DNA of 64,000 nucleotides. Origin: Sediminicola sp040566555. GTDB taxonomy: Bacteria > Bacteroidota > Bacteroidia > Flavobacteriales > Flavobacteriaceae. Location of the stretch: assembly GCF_040566555.1 (NCBI RefSeq), contig NZ_JBEWYP010000006.1:174055-238054 (forward strand). Reading direction: 5' to 3'. A program made the translations under genes and the position numbers. The notes beneath the pieces were generated by a model. It did not search any database. It was given only the letters and a program-made list of their open reading frames with translations, and was not told the DNA's origin. Numbering within the stretch: position 1 is the stretch's first letter; each line of letters opens with the position of its first letter. Below are positions 35,801 through 45,659 of the stretch, in pieces.

Positions 35801-38486
35801 GTGCGTCCAAAGGTTCAGTTACCACAACCGAACTGCTTACCGTAGGATCACCGGAAGCATCCGATAATTCTAGGGTATAGGTCCCTACAGCAAGTCCGCC
35901 AATAACGGCCTGGTCAGGACCAGTAAAACTCGGATCACTGTCCTTGGTCCAAATAAAGGTAAAAGGAGGCGTTCCTGATACCTCAGCCTCAATCCCTCCT
36001 GTAGCGTCTCCTTTACAAAGTACGTTAGTTGGATTAAGGGAAGTGATTCCCAAGGGTCCGGGTTCGGTAATGGGTATTGGGCCAAGATTTACTGAACAAT
36101 TATTACTATCTGTCACCACCACTTGATACTCCCCGGCTGTGAGTCCGAATAAATTCGGTTGATCTGAAGTAAAACCATTTGGGCCCGACCAAGCAAAACT
36201 ATGGGGGCCTGTTCCTCCGGATGATTCTATTACAATTTCCCCATTATTGCCACCGTTGATGGTTACGTTCTTCCTTTGTTCTGATATTTCCGATACCAGA
36301 AGTTGGTCGGGTTCATCAATAAAAACGGAGGCTGAAGGGGCTGATTCGCATCCGTTTTCATTTCTTACCGTTACCCTATAAAAACCAGGAGGAAGATTCG
36401 TGATGGTATTGCCATTAAGAGGTATCCAATCCGACTCTATTGGCGCCAACTCATAAGTATATTCATAATTGGTCCCCCCTGAAAGAACTAAAACAATGGA
36501 ACCATCATTACTACCATTACAACTGACATCATTTGGAACTGGGCTATCCATGACCACAGGATCAGGTTCATTTATCAAATAGGTAGCGGTAGTGGTACTA
36601 AAGTTGTCCGGATCGTTAAAATCTGCATCTGAGACCCTACCGGATGATACTCTCAACACGTAGTCCCCTGGTGTATTTATGCTATTCAATTCGATAATCC
36701 CAGATGATCCTGATTGGATAGAAGAAGCAGCTCCATTAATCACCCATTGATACCTATAATTGGAGGTGAAATTGGATACTTCCGCACTTACACGACCGTC
36801 GGAACCCCCAAAACAACTGATCTGGTCGGTTTGTTCCGAAGCAAGATCAGGAACAGGGTCTGAGGTCACATCTATGTTTTCGGAGGTAAGAGTACAGTTA
36901 TTATCATCCGTAATTGTGATGCGATAGGTGCCTATTTCCAATTCACCAAATTCCACTCTTTTTATTTGTGTATTGTTTATAATAGTTATTGTGGAAACTT
37001 CTTCAAAATTAGAGGTCTCTGTAATTTGTTTTTCAAGTTTAAAAGAATAATTTGGGATTCCACCGTCATAATTTATAGTAATGAACCCATCCCGACTTGT
37101 ATTTGAAGAAGCCCTTCCAGAATTAGGATTACTAAAGGTTAAAGGGGTTAAAGAATTTATAGTTATCGAACCAGACTCACCTATACAACCATTTGGACTT
37201 CTTGCAAGAAATACATAATTACCTCCATCCAAATCTGAAAAAGTTGGAGAAGGCTGCCAACTATTAGGATCTCCTTGTATTCCATATTCCAACTCAGCAT
37301 TGGTGTTTGGGGCGTATCCACCACCAGATCCCACAACGGTAACACTTCCTTTTTCCCCTGCACATTTGGGTTGAATGACGTTTTCTGATGGAATGTCAAT
37401 TCTTATTTCAGACGGTCTACTTATGGTGAATTTTGGCGTGATTTCCCCGCTTTTTACATCTACGTCACCAACGTTTGGAAAGTCGTATCTAACCTCCTGA
37501 TAAATAATATAATAATCTGCAGAATCGAAAGTTACTCCATTAGTATCAGTAAAACTACCATCTAATCCTGAATAAGTGCCACTATATTCACCCCCTCCTA
37601 CATCAACAAGAGCCACATCTGAGATATCAGCATAAGATTGAGCTGGGAATGGGTTTTCACTTTTCAAATCCAATTGACTAGGATCTGATGGAGGAGTTCC
37701 TTGTCTTATAAAATACCGCATTTGATAACCTTCGGCAACGTTCCTATCAAAAGTGAGGGTAACAGACCCGTAATTGTTTCCGCCACAAGTTTCATTTTCT
37801 TCTATTATTCCGTTGGGTTCAATAAGTTTGGGGGAGCAAACAACTATTGTATATGTTCTCCATGGTGAAAAAACATTTCCATTTAATTTATATCTAAAAT
37901 CTATTAGTTTATTATTGTTAGCATTCAAATCAATATCAAAATTTTCAAAATCAATTGGAAGGCTTGCTCTGCTCTGAGAGTTTTCTAGCACCTTAGTATT
38001 TCCTTCAAATCTATATTCCCATTCTACAACATCCGTATCAACTATAATATTTGAAGCATCGATAGAGTTTGTATTACAATTTAACTCATACAGGACTGAA
38101 GTATTTATTTCTTCAAAATAAAGAGCCCCATTATTTCCCGCTTCATAATAAGAATCAAATGTTGGATCTATTGTTATCGTATATCCACCACCCAGAGTAA
38201 ATGTCTTTCCCCTATTTGGCCCTTCTATATATCTACATTCAGCCTTTTTAACGATAAATTCAAAAGGTCTCACATCAAATTCAAATATTCCTGTTGTTGT
38301 ACTGATGGTATTTCCTGTAAAATCAGTAATCCTTATTTCACCATCATTAGAGGCTAAAGCAGCAGGGGTAACATTAAAGCATTCACTTGTACTAATATTT
38401 ACATTATTACTGGTTGCCAGATGAAATCTTTGCCCCAAACAAACACTAGTAATTAGAATAAAAAGCAATGTTATAATTTTCCTCAT
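32853..38486 (-). CDS. SprB-repeat surface protein with type A T9SS sorting domain
   Basis: A 1877-aa secreted protein. A signal peptide covers about residues 1-18 (LITSVCLGQ). After an N-terminal region of about 380 residues there are about 14 SprB-type repeats with the pattern V-S/L-C-x-G-x2-D-G-x-I-x3-V-x-G-G followed by a short strand and a G-x-Y-x-V-x-V-x-D-x2-N-G/N-C ending. An Ig-like unit follows near residue 1650. The last 75 residues (FVVFPNPTSGQFN near 1800 to IILK) are a type A C-terminal sorting domain for T9SS export and surface anchoring. SprB repeats are known from gliding adhesins of Flavobacterium. It is the last gene of the leftward operon, 4 nt after the FN3 gene. It may be an adhesin acting with the large toxin-like protein upstream. 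Confidence 0.9.
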   Translation of the reverse strand: MRKIITLLFILITSVCLGQRFHLATSNNVNISTSECFNVTPAALASNDGEIRITDFTGNTISTTTGIFEFDVRPFEFIVKKAECRYIEGPNRGKTFTLGGGYTITIDPTFDSYYEAGNNGALYFEEINTSVLYELNCNTNSIDASNIIVDTDVVEWEYRFEGNTKVLENSQSRASLPIDFENFDIDLNANNNKLIDFRYKLNGNVFSPWRTYTIVVCSPKLIEPNGIIEENETCGGNNYGSVTLTFDRNVAEGYQMRYFIRQGTPPSDPSQLDLKSENPFPAQSYADISDVALVDVGGGEYSGTYSGLDGSFTDTNGVTFDSADYYIIYQEVRYDFPNVGDVDVKSGEITPKFTISRPSEIRIDIPSENVIQPKCAGEKGSVTVVGSGGGYAPNTNAELEYGIQGDPNSWQPSPTFSDLDGGNYVFLARSPNGCIGESGSITINSLTPLTFSNPNSGRASSNTSRDGFITINYDGGIPNYSFKLEKQITETSNFEEVSTITIINNTQIKRVEFGELEIGTYRITITDDNNCTLTSENIDVTSDPVPDLASEQTDQISCFGGSDGRVSAEVSNFTSNYRYQWVINGAASSIQSGSSGIIELNSINTPGDYVLRVSSGRVSDADFNDPDNFSTTTATYLINEPDPVVMDSPVPNDVSCNGSNDGSIVLVLSGGTNYEYTYELAPIESDWIPLNGNTITNLPPGFYRVTVRNENGCESAPSASVFIDEPDQLLVSEISEQRKNVTINGGNNGEIVIESSGGTGPHSFAWSGPNGFTSDQPNLFGLTAGEYQVVVTDSNNCSVNLGPIPITEPGPLGITSLNPTNVLCKGDATGGIEAEVSGTPPFTFIWTKDSDPSFTGPDQAVIGGLAVGTYTLELSDASGDPTVSSSVVVTEPLDALLSEVITTDVSCFNGGDGQITINATGGTTPYQYAIDDGFGYQTANTFTNLSPRTYIVTVQDSNGCLYNANVVVGEPDAITIDTTNTSVTDASTTGGSDGTIDLEVIGGTGAYSYEWSGPNVNGSAAQYLTGLVAGAYQVLVTDDNGCTFSGEFNVGEPGPLAITNIQEFNVGCNGESTGSITTTVTGNGTITFEWRDVASNNVISIAGKDLEDVPAGIYTLTIADETANPPVSSRQITIQEPEELTVDIIPTEVSCFGGDDGVLQVNVSGGTPPFAYAIDGINFQNNNQFNNLVAGTYEVTVRDTNNCEVFTSGVITQPQELGIIVDQEKNLTAANTADGAISITVFGGTAPFSYQWSSDNGFTSTDEDISNLEGGTYTLVIRDANNIIDGDGCYFTRDFRIAEPGELIASLSQTVFLDCYGDDFGELSANVDGGVAPYTYQWFAIQNGSNTLLSEDSGIIGDLSAGEYFVRVTDANSISIDTAPLIIVAPDLLEIYIDGKVDVLCYGEATGNIAISVVGGTEPYQYYWDNGETTEDLSGLLAGDYVIEVVDANGCFTESSITIEAPSDPLRIASANLEDVSEYEANDGRITLEISGGSGSYGIRWTRLSDNAFVGETKSIENLSANTYEVAITDGNGCTFSESYIVSQPDIVEETMVSPSCAGTSDGSISVVVNKGNGVFTYSWNTGDTTSDINGLPAGTYTVTIGGFGDGPITRTYVLEDPLPLMVDLGEDRVLCDGQQLELDATVADPTATYLWSSDQGYTSTESKVILTETGNYTLVVESQNGCTAQGAIFIDVSSDEISAEFAVSSQVFVGEPLILVDISYPLPERLEWIIPEEATVVKKDNDEAELVFNSPGEYEIGIITHRGPCSAQQTKKVLVLAKDATVSEEEIEFNKKVVENFVVFPNPTSGQFNTQINLTERGNVSIRVFSFANNALIASEKARGESSYDISMDISGKPAGVYAVVLETPYGTSLRKIILK

Positions 38487-38490
38487 AACC

Positions 38491-40596
38491 CTAATATTTT
38501 AAATTAACCTTTTGGATCATTGATGTCCGTCCCCCGCTCAAAACCGACTGTAACCCATAGGTGTAATTAGTATTAACTTCCAAATCCACATCATTATAGC
38601 CTTTGATACTACCCTCCAAGGTTTTATACAATTTCAATCCATCCTCCCCTTTGCCCCGATACAATCTATATTCCAAGACTTCCTGGTCCTTGACTCGCCA
38701 CGAGAGGTTGATGAATCTCAGTTCACGGTCTACCATCCCAGAAAATTTAAGGTCCTCACCGTCCATATTTTTGCCTTGCCATACTACCGATAAGGATTCT
38801 GTGGGAGTACTCTCCAAGTTCCCCTCATCTTTCGCAATCATGGTATAATTATATACCCCGCGCTGTTCTACAGACGTATCCACATAGGTTGAATCCGATA
38901 TTTTGTTAGTTTCCATTAGTTGCTCCCATAAGGCTTCGTTATCATCGCCCCTTTTTCGGTAGATGGCATGAGCCACAACATCTTCACTACTGCTGGGAAT
39001 CCAGTTGATCTGGATTCCCGCCTCTGTCACCTGATAATTCTTAAATACTGGTGAAGATGGTGGCGTTACATCTGGTTTTTCTACTATCAATACCTCAGAG
39101 TATTTTGAACGGTTGTAACGATGGTCCTCCGCTGTGATTTTATAGAATACTTCCCGATTCAAATTTTTCACCTGAAGGGTGTCCGTATAGCGTTCTCCTT
39201 TTAACACCGTCTGGGTGACCTCACTATATTCGAGCTCTGGGTTATTTGATCTAAATATTCGATAACCTCCAAGATCTTCTTCGAGATTTTTAGTCCACTC
39301 CAACTTAATGATTCCCGTAGTATCCATCACCCCTTTTAAACCTATTGGAGGGGCAGGTGGGATTGAATCTATCGGCTGCACAAGGGTTGGAAAGGATTCG
39401 CTTTCCACTCCGTTTTTGCCCATGGCAACCACCGTGAAATAATTGACACGTTTTAGCCCCATTATCCTCGTTTCCCTATCCATAGCTTTTATAGCGCTTT
39501 TTACTATTTCAAAAGGGCCTTTATTGCTGGTGGACCGCCTTACCTCAAAACCTGAAATAAGATCATTTCCCTTGGGATCAAAATCCCAAAATAGGACTAC
39601 TTCATCCTCAGTTGGAATTTCCTTTTTGTAAATTCTGGGAGCATATTCCAACTTTTGTTCTGCCATGCCAGAAATCACTTCCGAACTAGGTCCTGTTTCC
39701 CCAAAAGCATTTTTTCCCTTGATGCGATAGTAATAGGTTGAATTATTGGGAATGGAATCTGTGTAGGACAAGGATATTTCTTTGGTGTTATTAGATTCCT
39801 GCGCACTAAAAATAGGAACCCCGTTCAACTGTTCAAAGCTAGTAGCGTCTTTGGAACGCTCCACCACATAACTCGTATATATACCTTTTAGGAGATCAAA
39901 ATTCCAATCCAACGTTACAAAACCATCTCCAAAACTTGATGTTAAGCCGATGGGTTTGGGGAGCTCTTCATATAAATCCGAACCGGCATAAACACTACCA
40001 TTTTCTATAGTAAGAGTCACTTCCTCAGGAATGGCCACTGATATGGAATACAAATACTTTTCACCGGCCTTCACTGATGTATCCTCAATGGCCCATCCAG
40101 CCAACTTGGCTGCTTCATAATTTTGTTCTGCTGCCAAAAGGGCGAAGGTAAACCGTTGTTCCAATTCATCGTTTACAGCATAGATACTGCCCATGGCGCC
40201 TCCAGGAACTGAGGTTTCAAAACTATCCCCATATAAAGCCTGAGCCAAGATGGCGGCATTTTGTTCCTGCGTTGCCAATGCTTCCCAAGCTTCCAAGGGT
40301 TCTGGCTTTAAGGGAACGGAAACCAATACCTTCCTTTCAATAGGTATTACCGCTAAACCATTTCGGGAAATGGTACTTCGTTCTATTAAAAAACCATATT
40401 CATTTGCCTTTTTCCAAGCGCTCGGTTCATCCACAGCCCACCTCAACAGCACCTTTTCCGGTAAGGATCTTGAAATCACCTGAACGGCTGGAGCTTCTTG
40501 GGCCCTTATGACATTTAGCATTAAAAACAATATGACAATTATGTATTTCACTTTCTTATTTTTATTGTTGGAATATCTCCCACTACTTTTAGTCAT
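38491..40596 (-). CDS. Secreted fibronectin type III domain protein
   Basis: A 701-aa protein. A charged N-terminus of about 15 residues precedes a signal peptide (IIVILFLMLNVIRAQ) with likely cleavage near residue 32. After an N-terminal region of about 200 residues, there are several FN3 domains, for example PPAPPIGLKGVMDTTGIIKLEWTKN, ITAEDHRYNRSKYSEV and STYYYRIKGKNAFGETGPSS. There is no C-terminal sorting domain, so either it stays in the periplasm or it leaves by another way. Its ATG overlaps the stop of the 1651-aa gene by 8 nt, and the SprB-type gene starts 4 nt after its stop, so they form one tight operon. Its role is probably structural, as scaffold or binding partner in the same surface complex. 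Confidence 0.82.
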   Translation of the reverse strand: MTKSSGRYSNNKNKKVKYIIVILFLMLNVIRAQEAPAVQVISRSLPEKVLLRWAVDEPSAWKKANEYGFLIERSTISRNGLAVIPIERKVLVSVPLKPEPLEAWEALATQEQNAAILAQALYGDSFETSVPGGAMGSIYAVNDELEQRFTFALLAAEQNYEAAKLAGWAIEDTSVKAGEKYLYSISVAIPEEVTLTIENGSVYAGSDLYEELPKPIGLTSSFGDGFVTLDWNFDLLKGIYTSYVVERSKDATSFEQLNGVPIFSAQESNNTKEISLSYTDSIPNNSTYYYRIKGKNAFGETGPSSEVISGMAEQKLEYAPRIYKKEIPTEDEVVLFWDFDPKGNDLISGFEVRRSTSNKGPFEIVKSAIKAMDRETRIMGLKRVNYFTVVAMGKNGVESESFPTLVQPIDSIPPAPPIGLKGVMDTTGIIKLEWTKNLEEDLGGYRIFRSNNPELEYSEVTQTVLKGERYTDTLQVKNLNREVFYKITAEDHRYNRSKYSEVLIVEKPDVTPPSSPVFKNYQVTEAGIQINWIPSSSEDVVAHAIYRKRGDDNEALWEQLMETNKISDSTYVDTSVEQRGVYNYTMIAKDEGNLESTPTESLSVVWQGKNMDGEDLKFSGMVDRELRFINLSWRVKDQEVLEYRLYRGKGEDGLKLYKTLEGSIKGYNDVDLEVNTNYTYGLQSVLSGGRTSMIQKVNLKY

Positions 40597-43500
40597 TCTT
40601 ATATTTTATCTCATACCCTTTTTGGTACAAATCCCCAGGAGTCCTGTAAATTAATTGCGCCTTAAAAGTTCCCAAAGGCAAGGCTGGAAACGAGCTTTGC
40701 ATTAAATATTTGTAGGCATCATATTTGGCTTGATCCCCTCCAGTACTGGTATATCTGTTCACTATCCTATTCCTCAGATAAATCATGTCTGACTTATACT
40801 GATACGGCAGATTATAGACAAACGGAATCCTGTTTTTCACCCACGCAGAATTGGGATTATTATCCAAATTATTCAGATATTCCTGACCTAAATAAAAGGA
40901 GCGAATTGGAGGGACTCCCAACAATTCCTCTTCCCTATTGACCCTGATATCCCCATCTAACGGATAATTCTCGTACAATAAGGGGAAGATTTTATTTTTG
41001 TAATAGGAATCGTCCAACACGGCCTGGGCATAGATTAAAGGCTTGGATTCGGTATACCTGCCTCCCATTATTTCCATCTTTTCCAGATATTCATAATCTG
41101 ACACTTTAATGGAAAGGGAATGAACATCGGCATAAATAAAATTCGTCAGGTTGTCTATGACATTCAAATCGCGAATTTTGTCTTTAAACGTAGGGTGTTG
41201 ACTGGTTTTAAAAGCATATTCCAAAATTGATTTAGGAGCTCCACTGGAAATAGTAACATTTGCTGCCATTTTATTGGAGACTACCGCACTTCCCGAAGTA
41301 TTTATGGTTTCTTTTTCCTGCGTATTGGAGGCTACATCAAACCAATTGGTGTCGCCGCCTTCCTCATCAGCCAGCAGATCGGTTTCAACGGTAACAATCT
41401 CCGTTTGTATTTCAGCTCCTGGTGGGAATGCCATTAAATTAAGACCATATGGCGTATTCAAAACCATATCAGGGATATCATAGAAAACTGTGGCTTTCCC
41501 CCTATCATAGTTCAAATTGGTTCGAACACCCTGACCGGTTGAATTGGATACAAACTCGGCACGCATTTCATAGCCGCTATCAAACAAATAATGTTGCGCG
41601 GTTTTCATCTTCACATACCCCTTCCCGTATTCTTCCGGATAAAAACTTTTTTGATCTAGTACAGGATACATATAGGCGATATTTTCCAAGGGAATATGGT
41701 CTGGGGCTTTATCTGTTTTAAAAATTGCTTCCAGTTTTTCAATGACCGGTTTACCATTTTCTACCATGGTCTGGTAGGAGCCGCCTATTTTTTCATCAAA
41801 ACTAACTTCCACCACTACCTTTACCTCTTTTTCCGAGGGCAGGGTTTCCGAAGGTTTGAAGGTAACCGCATCATTGGTATCATTCCATTCCAAGCTTCCC
41901 TTCAGTTCCTTTCCTTCCGAAGTGACCTTAAAGTTTTGTAACTGCAGTTTAAAGGTTCTTGTTCCTTCCTCCAGATCTACCGTAAAATCATTGTTGGCGG
42001 CATAATTGAATATAGCTTGGGGCGCAGCAAAGACAGAAATGTCTTCACTCTTATCCCTTGGGGTTATATCAGATATCATGGGTACGCCCACGGCATTGTT
42101 AATATTCTCGAGCTCGCACTCTTCCCCCATCTCCACTTTAAGGCGCATACGCCCCTTGACCAGTCCGCCCAAAATATTATAGTACATTCCCACATAGCCC
42201 TGCACATATACAGGGTTTGGAAATTGCCCTCGCAGCATCGCAGCAACCCCAGCTTCTGCAATTTGGAAATTCCCTTTAACAAATACCAGGTTCACTTTTA
42301 CTCCAAACTCCCCATAGAGATAGGCATATACCTGCCCCATGGAATACCACCCGTCATTACCAACGGGACCGGGACGACCTACACATTTGGCATTCGGGTA
42401 ATAGGCATGCATTACATCAAAACCGACGCCGGCTTCCAGTGCTGCATAAAAAATGGCAAATTCATAATTCTTTCTGTAAGCGAAATTTAAGCCAAAGGCA
42501 AAGCCCTTTCCAGCCGCCAACTGGTTTTCTTGACGATTGTTATTCAACATATCGCTACCCAAAATTTTAACTACTTGGGGATGTGGATCTAACTGGGACG
42601 GAAGCTCAGTCCCTGTCATAAAGTACCCACCAACTTCCAATTCTTCGGTTCCCAATGCAAAAATCAACGACAGCCTTCGTTGTGGCGATCCTATGTGCAA
42701 GTACCAATCATTGGGACCTGTGTGAATTTTAGCCCAACCAGCCAAGTTGTTATCCCCACCTCCTCGGATTCCCTCGGTATCCATGTAAAGTTCAAAATCC
42801 CCATCGAAAGTGCGATTGACAAAGTCTTTCTCTATCCCTATATATACTCCGATTTTTCCGGAAGAGGCAACATCCCTTACAGGAATAGCTTCTTTGGAAA
42901 GTTCCAAGTAGTTCCCATGTTTGGCAAGCTGCTCCACTAATTTGGGATTCTTTTCCGCAAACTCATTGATCTTTTCTTCCATCTTGGAGAGTTCCCCGAG
43001 CTTCGTACTATCCTTTTTGGATTCACCACCCATCATAGCCCCTTCCCCAGTAAAGCCAATCCTATTGAGTCCACCGTGGGTATTGAATTCCATTTCCAAA
43101 TAGGCCTTTCCGTTAAAGGTATCCGAATTGGGTGCACCTATTTTCACTCCTGCCCTAAGTCCTAGTCCATACTCCTCATTTGGCCTGTATACCGCTGAGG
43201 ATGGAGAAAAACCATCTCCATTGCCCCTTATTTTTTTCATTTTGTAGGATACCCCTCCCACAAAAGCATTGATCAATAATTTACTGTTGGAAGAGGCACT
43301 GTTGTTATCTGTCCAGATATCCACATTCCAATATCTAAACTCTTTCTTGCCAAAAATAGCCTTACCCCTAGCCTTAAAATCAAGCTCTTTTATGGTAGCG
43401 GTAATATCGCCCCTGAAACCATCTCCATACCAGCTATGGTCCTCCATGATTTCCAATTCTCCTTTGAGGGCCACCCCACTTTTTTCATAGTCGATTTTAA

Positions 43501-45544
43501 TCCCGTTGACCTTAACCCGTTCAAATTTCCAATGCTGAATAGATGCTCCTTTGTCCAACTGGCCTAAAATGGCCATGCTCGTAGTTGCATGGGATCCTTC
43601 CCCATCCAAATTAAGGGTAAGGTCAAAAGAAAGGCCCAATTGGTCTTCAGGAGTGGTAAGTTCCAGATCTGAAACAGAGGCGGGAAATCCCATCAGTTTC
43701 ATTTCTCCGGTAAAACCAAAAGATTTGGTACTGATGGCCTTTTTTCCTGGTTCCGTTTCCAGTTTTAGTTCCTCGAATTTTATCCCGGGAAAGCTAAACC
43801 CTTTACTATCCTTTTCCAGTTCTTCCTTGGAAGGCGGTTCCTCCCCGTCTTTGAGTCCTATTTTTCCAATGACCGAAAGTTGTCCGGTAAGATTGGCGTA
43901 GGGGTATAAATTTCCCTCTTTTACATCGATCCCCACTTTGGAGTTTCGCTCCAACAGTATTTCCCCTAAGAACACCGGGGCTTTATAATCACTTTTTCTC
44001 CCTACTTCCAGTCCGTAGCCATTAACATCTATGTATCCCTTGTACTCCATAGGTTCCTTTAAAATGGGTACGGAAATATCGCCGCCCATGGTACCACCAG
44101 TGAGGGAATTCATCGCTAGGGTAATGCTTACATCTTCCACGGTAAAGGCCCATTTTCCCGCTGCGCCTTCCCCAACATTCAACACATTTTCCCCAAAAAA
44201 AGTTCCTGACACTCCTTGGCCATCCAAAATCAGATTTTTGGCGCCAAATTCTACACGACCTTCCGGAGCATTGTTTTTTTCGATGCCCTTGGGCAGCATT
44301 ACACAGACTTCCTTGGCATAGAACCCACGCCATAACTTTCTGTCGGCATTACTATATATGGCACTGTATTCCTTTGGGAATTTTATGCCTGAGGCATTCT
44401 TGCTATCGCTGAGATCTAATACTGCCCGTTTTATATTGAAACCCCAACCTTTAAGGCCTACCACTTCAAATTTGGGAAGGGTTACATCCAGCAGTACATC
44501 ATTCCAGCCATTAGCCCGAATGCTAAAGGAAGCCCCTACATAACATTTGTTATTTACTACATTCTCTGTATCCTTTAGGTATTGATTGTCCCTACTATCC
44601 CCACACACATAGTTGCCTCCGCTGGTAATGGGCAGCAATACATTACGGGAAATTCGAAGGTCCCCTTCAAGGCCAATAGATTTTAAGCCAGTGCAATCAA
44701 ATTCTACGTATGATTGATCACTAAAAGTCCCTGTTTCCAGATCGATACCACCTTTTAAGGTCAGCAACCAATTGTCCCCATTCATGGGAATGGCCTGATT
44801 GCCCAAGAGCACTAGTTTCATATCCCCGAGAAGAGCACCATCGTGGGAAAGTTTTATCCCTTCGGCACCAAAATAGAGATTGCGTTCCGGTGTCGAATCA
44901 TTGGCCTTTTCTGGAATGGTCAATTTTGCCCAGGCTTTAAATTCGGCATATTGGGGCGTGAATTTCACTTGGGAAATGGCAAGTTGCACGGTATTCCCAG
45001 AGGTGGAATCCTTCTTACTGAGGCCAACCGGTAATTGGAGTAATTCTTTCCCTGTAATGATATCTACAAAATTCCCTAGTTTTTGAACAGCTTCAAAGGC
45101 ATTCATAGCCTGACTCACCAAGGTATCCACTTTTGAATTACTGGCATAATGGGCTTTAAGATATTCCTGATTGAATTCCGGAGCTCGGTTGATAAAAGAG
45201 ACCTTAAAGCTGTTGTTTTCTTTTAACTTCTGATCTAGGTTTGGGAAGGATCTATAGGTTTTTGTTTCTTCTATTGTTTTGGGAGCAGTATGATTGTTCT
45301 TAATTCCAAAAATAGAAGTGTTGTAAAGGGCCGATTGTTGCAGCTTTATCAATTGCTGCTGTATGGCCGACTTGGTCTTCGTTGAGTCTCCAGGGTTTGA
45401 CAACCCATTATTTGAATTAGGAGCTACCCAAACATCATTACTTCTATAAGCTGGAACCTCTTCATTTGTAGAGAAATTGTTTGGAGAAGCCCACAAGAAG
45501 CAAGGCCACAATAGTAGTAAATTGTATAGGTAGTTTTTAATCAT
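40589..45544 (-). CDS. Giant secreted or outer-membrane-associated protein of unknown function
   Basis: A 1651-aa protein with a signal peptide (YLYNLLLLWPCFLWAS, cleavage near residue 20). I do not recognise a family. It is rich in beta-strand patterns along its whole length. Residues of about 190-780 are made of alternating strands as in a repeated beta-helix or beta-solenoid (LSHDGALLGDMKLVLLG, FRGDITATIKELDFKARG). A region near 1010-1140 has aromatic/Gly alternation (GFAFGLNFAYRKNYEFAIFYAALEAGVGF), which resembles outer-membrane strands. The C-terminal 500 residues include an Ig-like part. No C-terminal sorting domain is seen. Because of its size and operon position between the toxin-immunity cassette and the FN3 protein, it may form the carrier or pore of the system, which is inference. 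Confidence 0.75.
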   Translation of the reverse strand: MIKNYLYNLLLLWPCFLWASPNNFSTNEEVPAYRSNDVWVAPNSNNGLSNPGDSTKTKSAIQQQLIKLQQSALYNTSIFGIKNNHTAPKTIEETKTYRSFPNLDQKLKENNSFKVSFINRAPEFNQEYLKAHYASNSKVDTLVSQAMNAFEAVQKLGNFVDIITGKELLQLPVGLSKKDSTSGNTVQLAISQVKFTPQYAEFKAWAKLTIPEKANDSTPERNLYFGAEGIKLSHDGALLGDMKLVLLGNQAIPMNGDNWLLTLKGGIDLETGTFSDQSYVEFDCTGLKSIGLEGDLRISRNVLLPITSGGNYVCGDSRDNQYLKDTENVVNNKCYVGASFSIRANGWNDVLLDVTLPKFEVVGLKGWGFNIKRAVLDLSDSKNASGIKFPKEYSAIYSNADRKLWRGFYAKEVCVMLPKGIEKNNAPEGRVEFGAKNLILDGQGVSGTFFGENVLNVGEGAAGKWAFTVEDVSITLAMNSLTGGTMGGDISVPILKEPMEYKGYIDVNGYGLEVGRKSDYKAPVFLGEILLERNSKVGIDVKEGNLYPYANLTGQLSVIGKIGLKDGEEPPSKEELEKDSKGFSFPGIKFEELKLETEPGKKAISTKSFGFTGEMKLMGFPASVSDLELTTPEDQLGLSFDLTLNLDGEGSHATTSMAILGQLDKGASIQHWKFERVKVNGIKIDYEKSGVALKGELEIMEDHSWYGDGFRGDITATIKELDFKARGKAIFGKKEFRYWNVDIWTDNNSASSNSKLLINAFVGGVSYKMKKIRGNGDGFSPSSAVYRPNEEYGLGLRAGVKIGAPNSDTFNGKAYLEMEFNTHGGLNRIGFTGEGAMMGGESKKDSTKLGELSKMEEKINEFAEKNPKLVEQLAKHGNYLELSKEAIPVRDVASSGKIGVYIGIEKDFVNRTFDGDFELYMDTEGIRGGGDNNLAGWAKIHTGPNDWYLHIGSPQRRLSLIFALGTEELEVGGYFMTGTELPSQLDPHPQVVKILGSDMLNNNRQENQLAAGKGFAFGLNFAYRKNYEFAIFYAALEAGVGFDVMHAYYPNAKCVGRPGPVGNDGWYSMGQVYAYLYGEFGVKVNLVFVKGNFQIAEAGVAAMLRGQFPNPVYVQGYVGMYYNILGGLVKGRMRLKVEMGEECELENINNAVGVPMISDITPRDKSEDISVFAAPQAIFNYAANNDFTVDLEEGTRTFKLQLQNFKVTSEGKELKGSLEWNDTNDAVTFKPSETLPSEKEVKVVVEVSFDEKIGGSYQTMVENGKPVIEKLEAIFKTDKAPDHIPLENIAYMYPVLDQKSFYPEEYGKGYVKMKTAQHYLFDSGYEMRAEFVSNSTGQGVRTNLNYDRGKATVFYDIPDMVLNTPYGLNLMAFPPGAEIQTEIVTVETDLLADEEGGDTNWFDVASNTQEKETINTSGSAVVSNKMAANVTISSGAPKSILEYAFKTSQHPTFKDKIRDLNVIDNLTNFIYADVHSLSIKVSDYEYLEKMEIMGGRYTESKPLIYAQAVLDDSYYKNKIFPLLYENYPLDGDIRVNREEELLGVPPIRSFYLGQEYLNNLDNNPNSAWVKNRIPFVYNLPYQYKSDMIYLRNRIVNRYTSTGGDQAKYDAYKYLMQSSFPALPLGTFKAQLIYRTPGDLYQKGYEIKYKND

Positions 45545-45612
45545 AATTGTTGCTTATGGTTGGTATTTTCTACTCATCTTATTTTTTAATTATTTCAATT
45601 CTCACTGTTGAT

Positions 45613-45637
45613 GGCACGAGCGTGACGCTCGCGCTAG
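45613..45637. repeat. Short GC-rich REP-like palindrome
   Basis: An imperfect palindrome whose core CGAGCG-TGA-CGCTCG extends to 9 bp with one mismatch. It lies in the gap between the 205-aa gene and the 1651-aa gene and is much richer in G+C than its surroundings. Similar short elements are scattered in flavobacterial intergenic DNA; whether it is repeated in this genome cannot be checked from the window. Confidence 0.5.
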
Positions 45638-45659
45638 CAGGGGGTTTTTCGTTATATTT

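Noticed and set aside
32853..38486. Repeated DNA in the SprB-like gene as a possible CRISPR array or mobile element
   Set aside because: The repeats are protein-level, of about 80-90 residues, within one open frame, and have no constant short repeat with unique spacers.
40589..45544. Several 60-160-codon plus-strand ORFs inside the 1651-codon gene
   Set aside because: They are in the shadow of a long gene with signal peptide and consistent coding properties, and show no recognisable domains.
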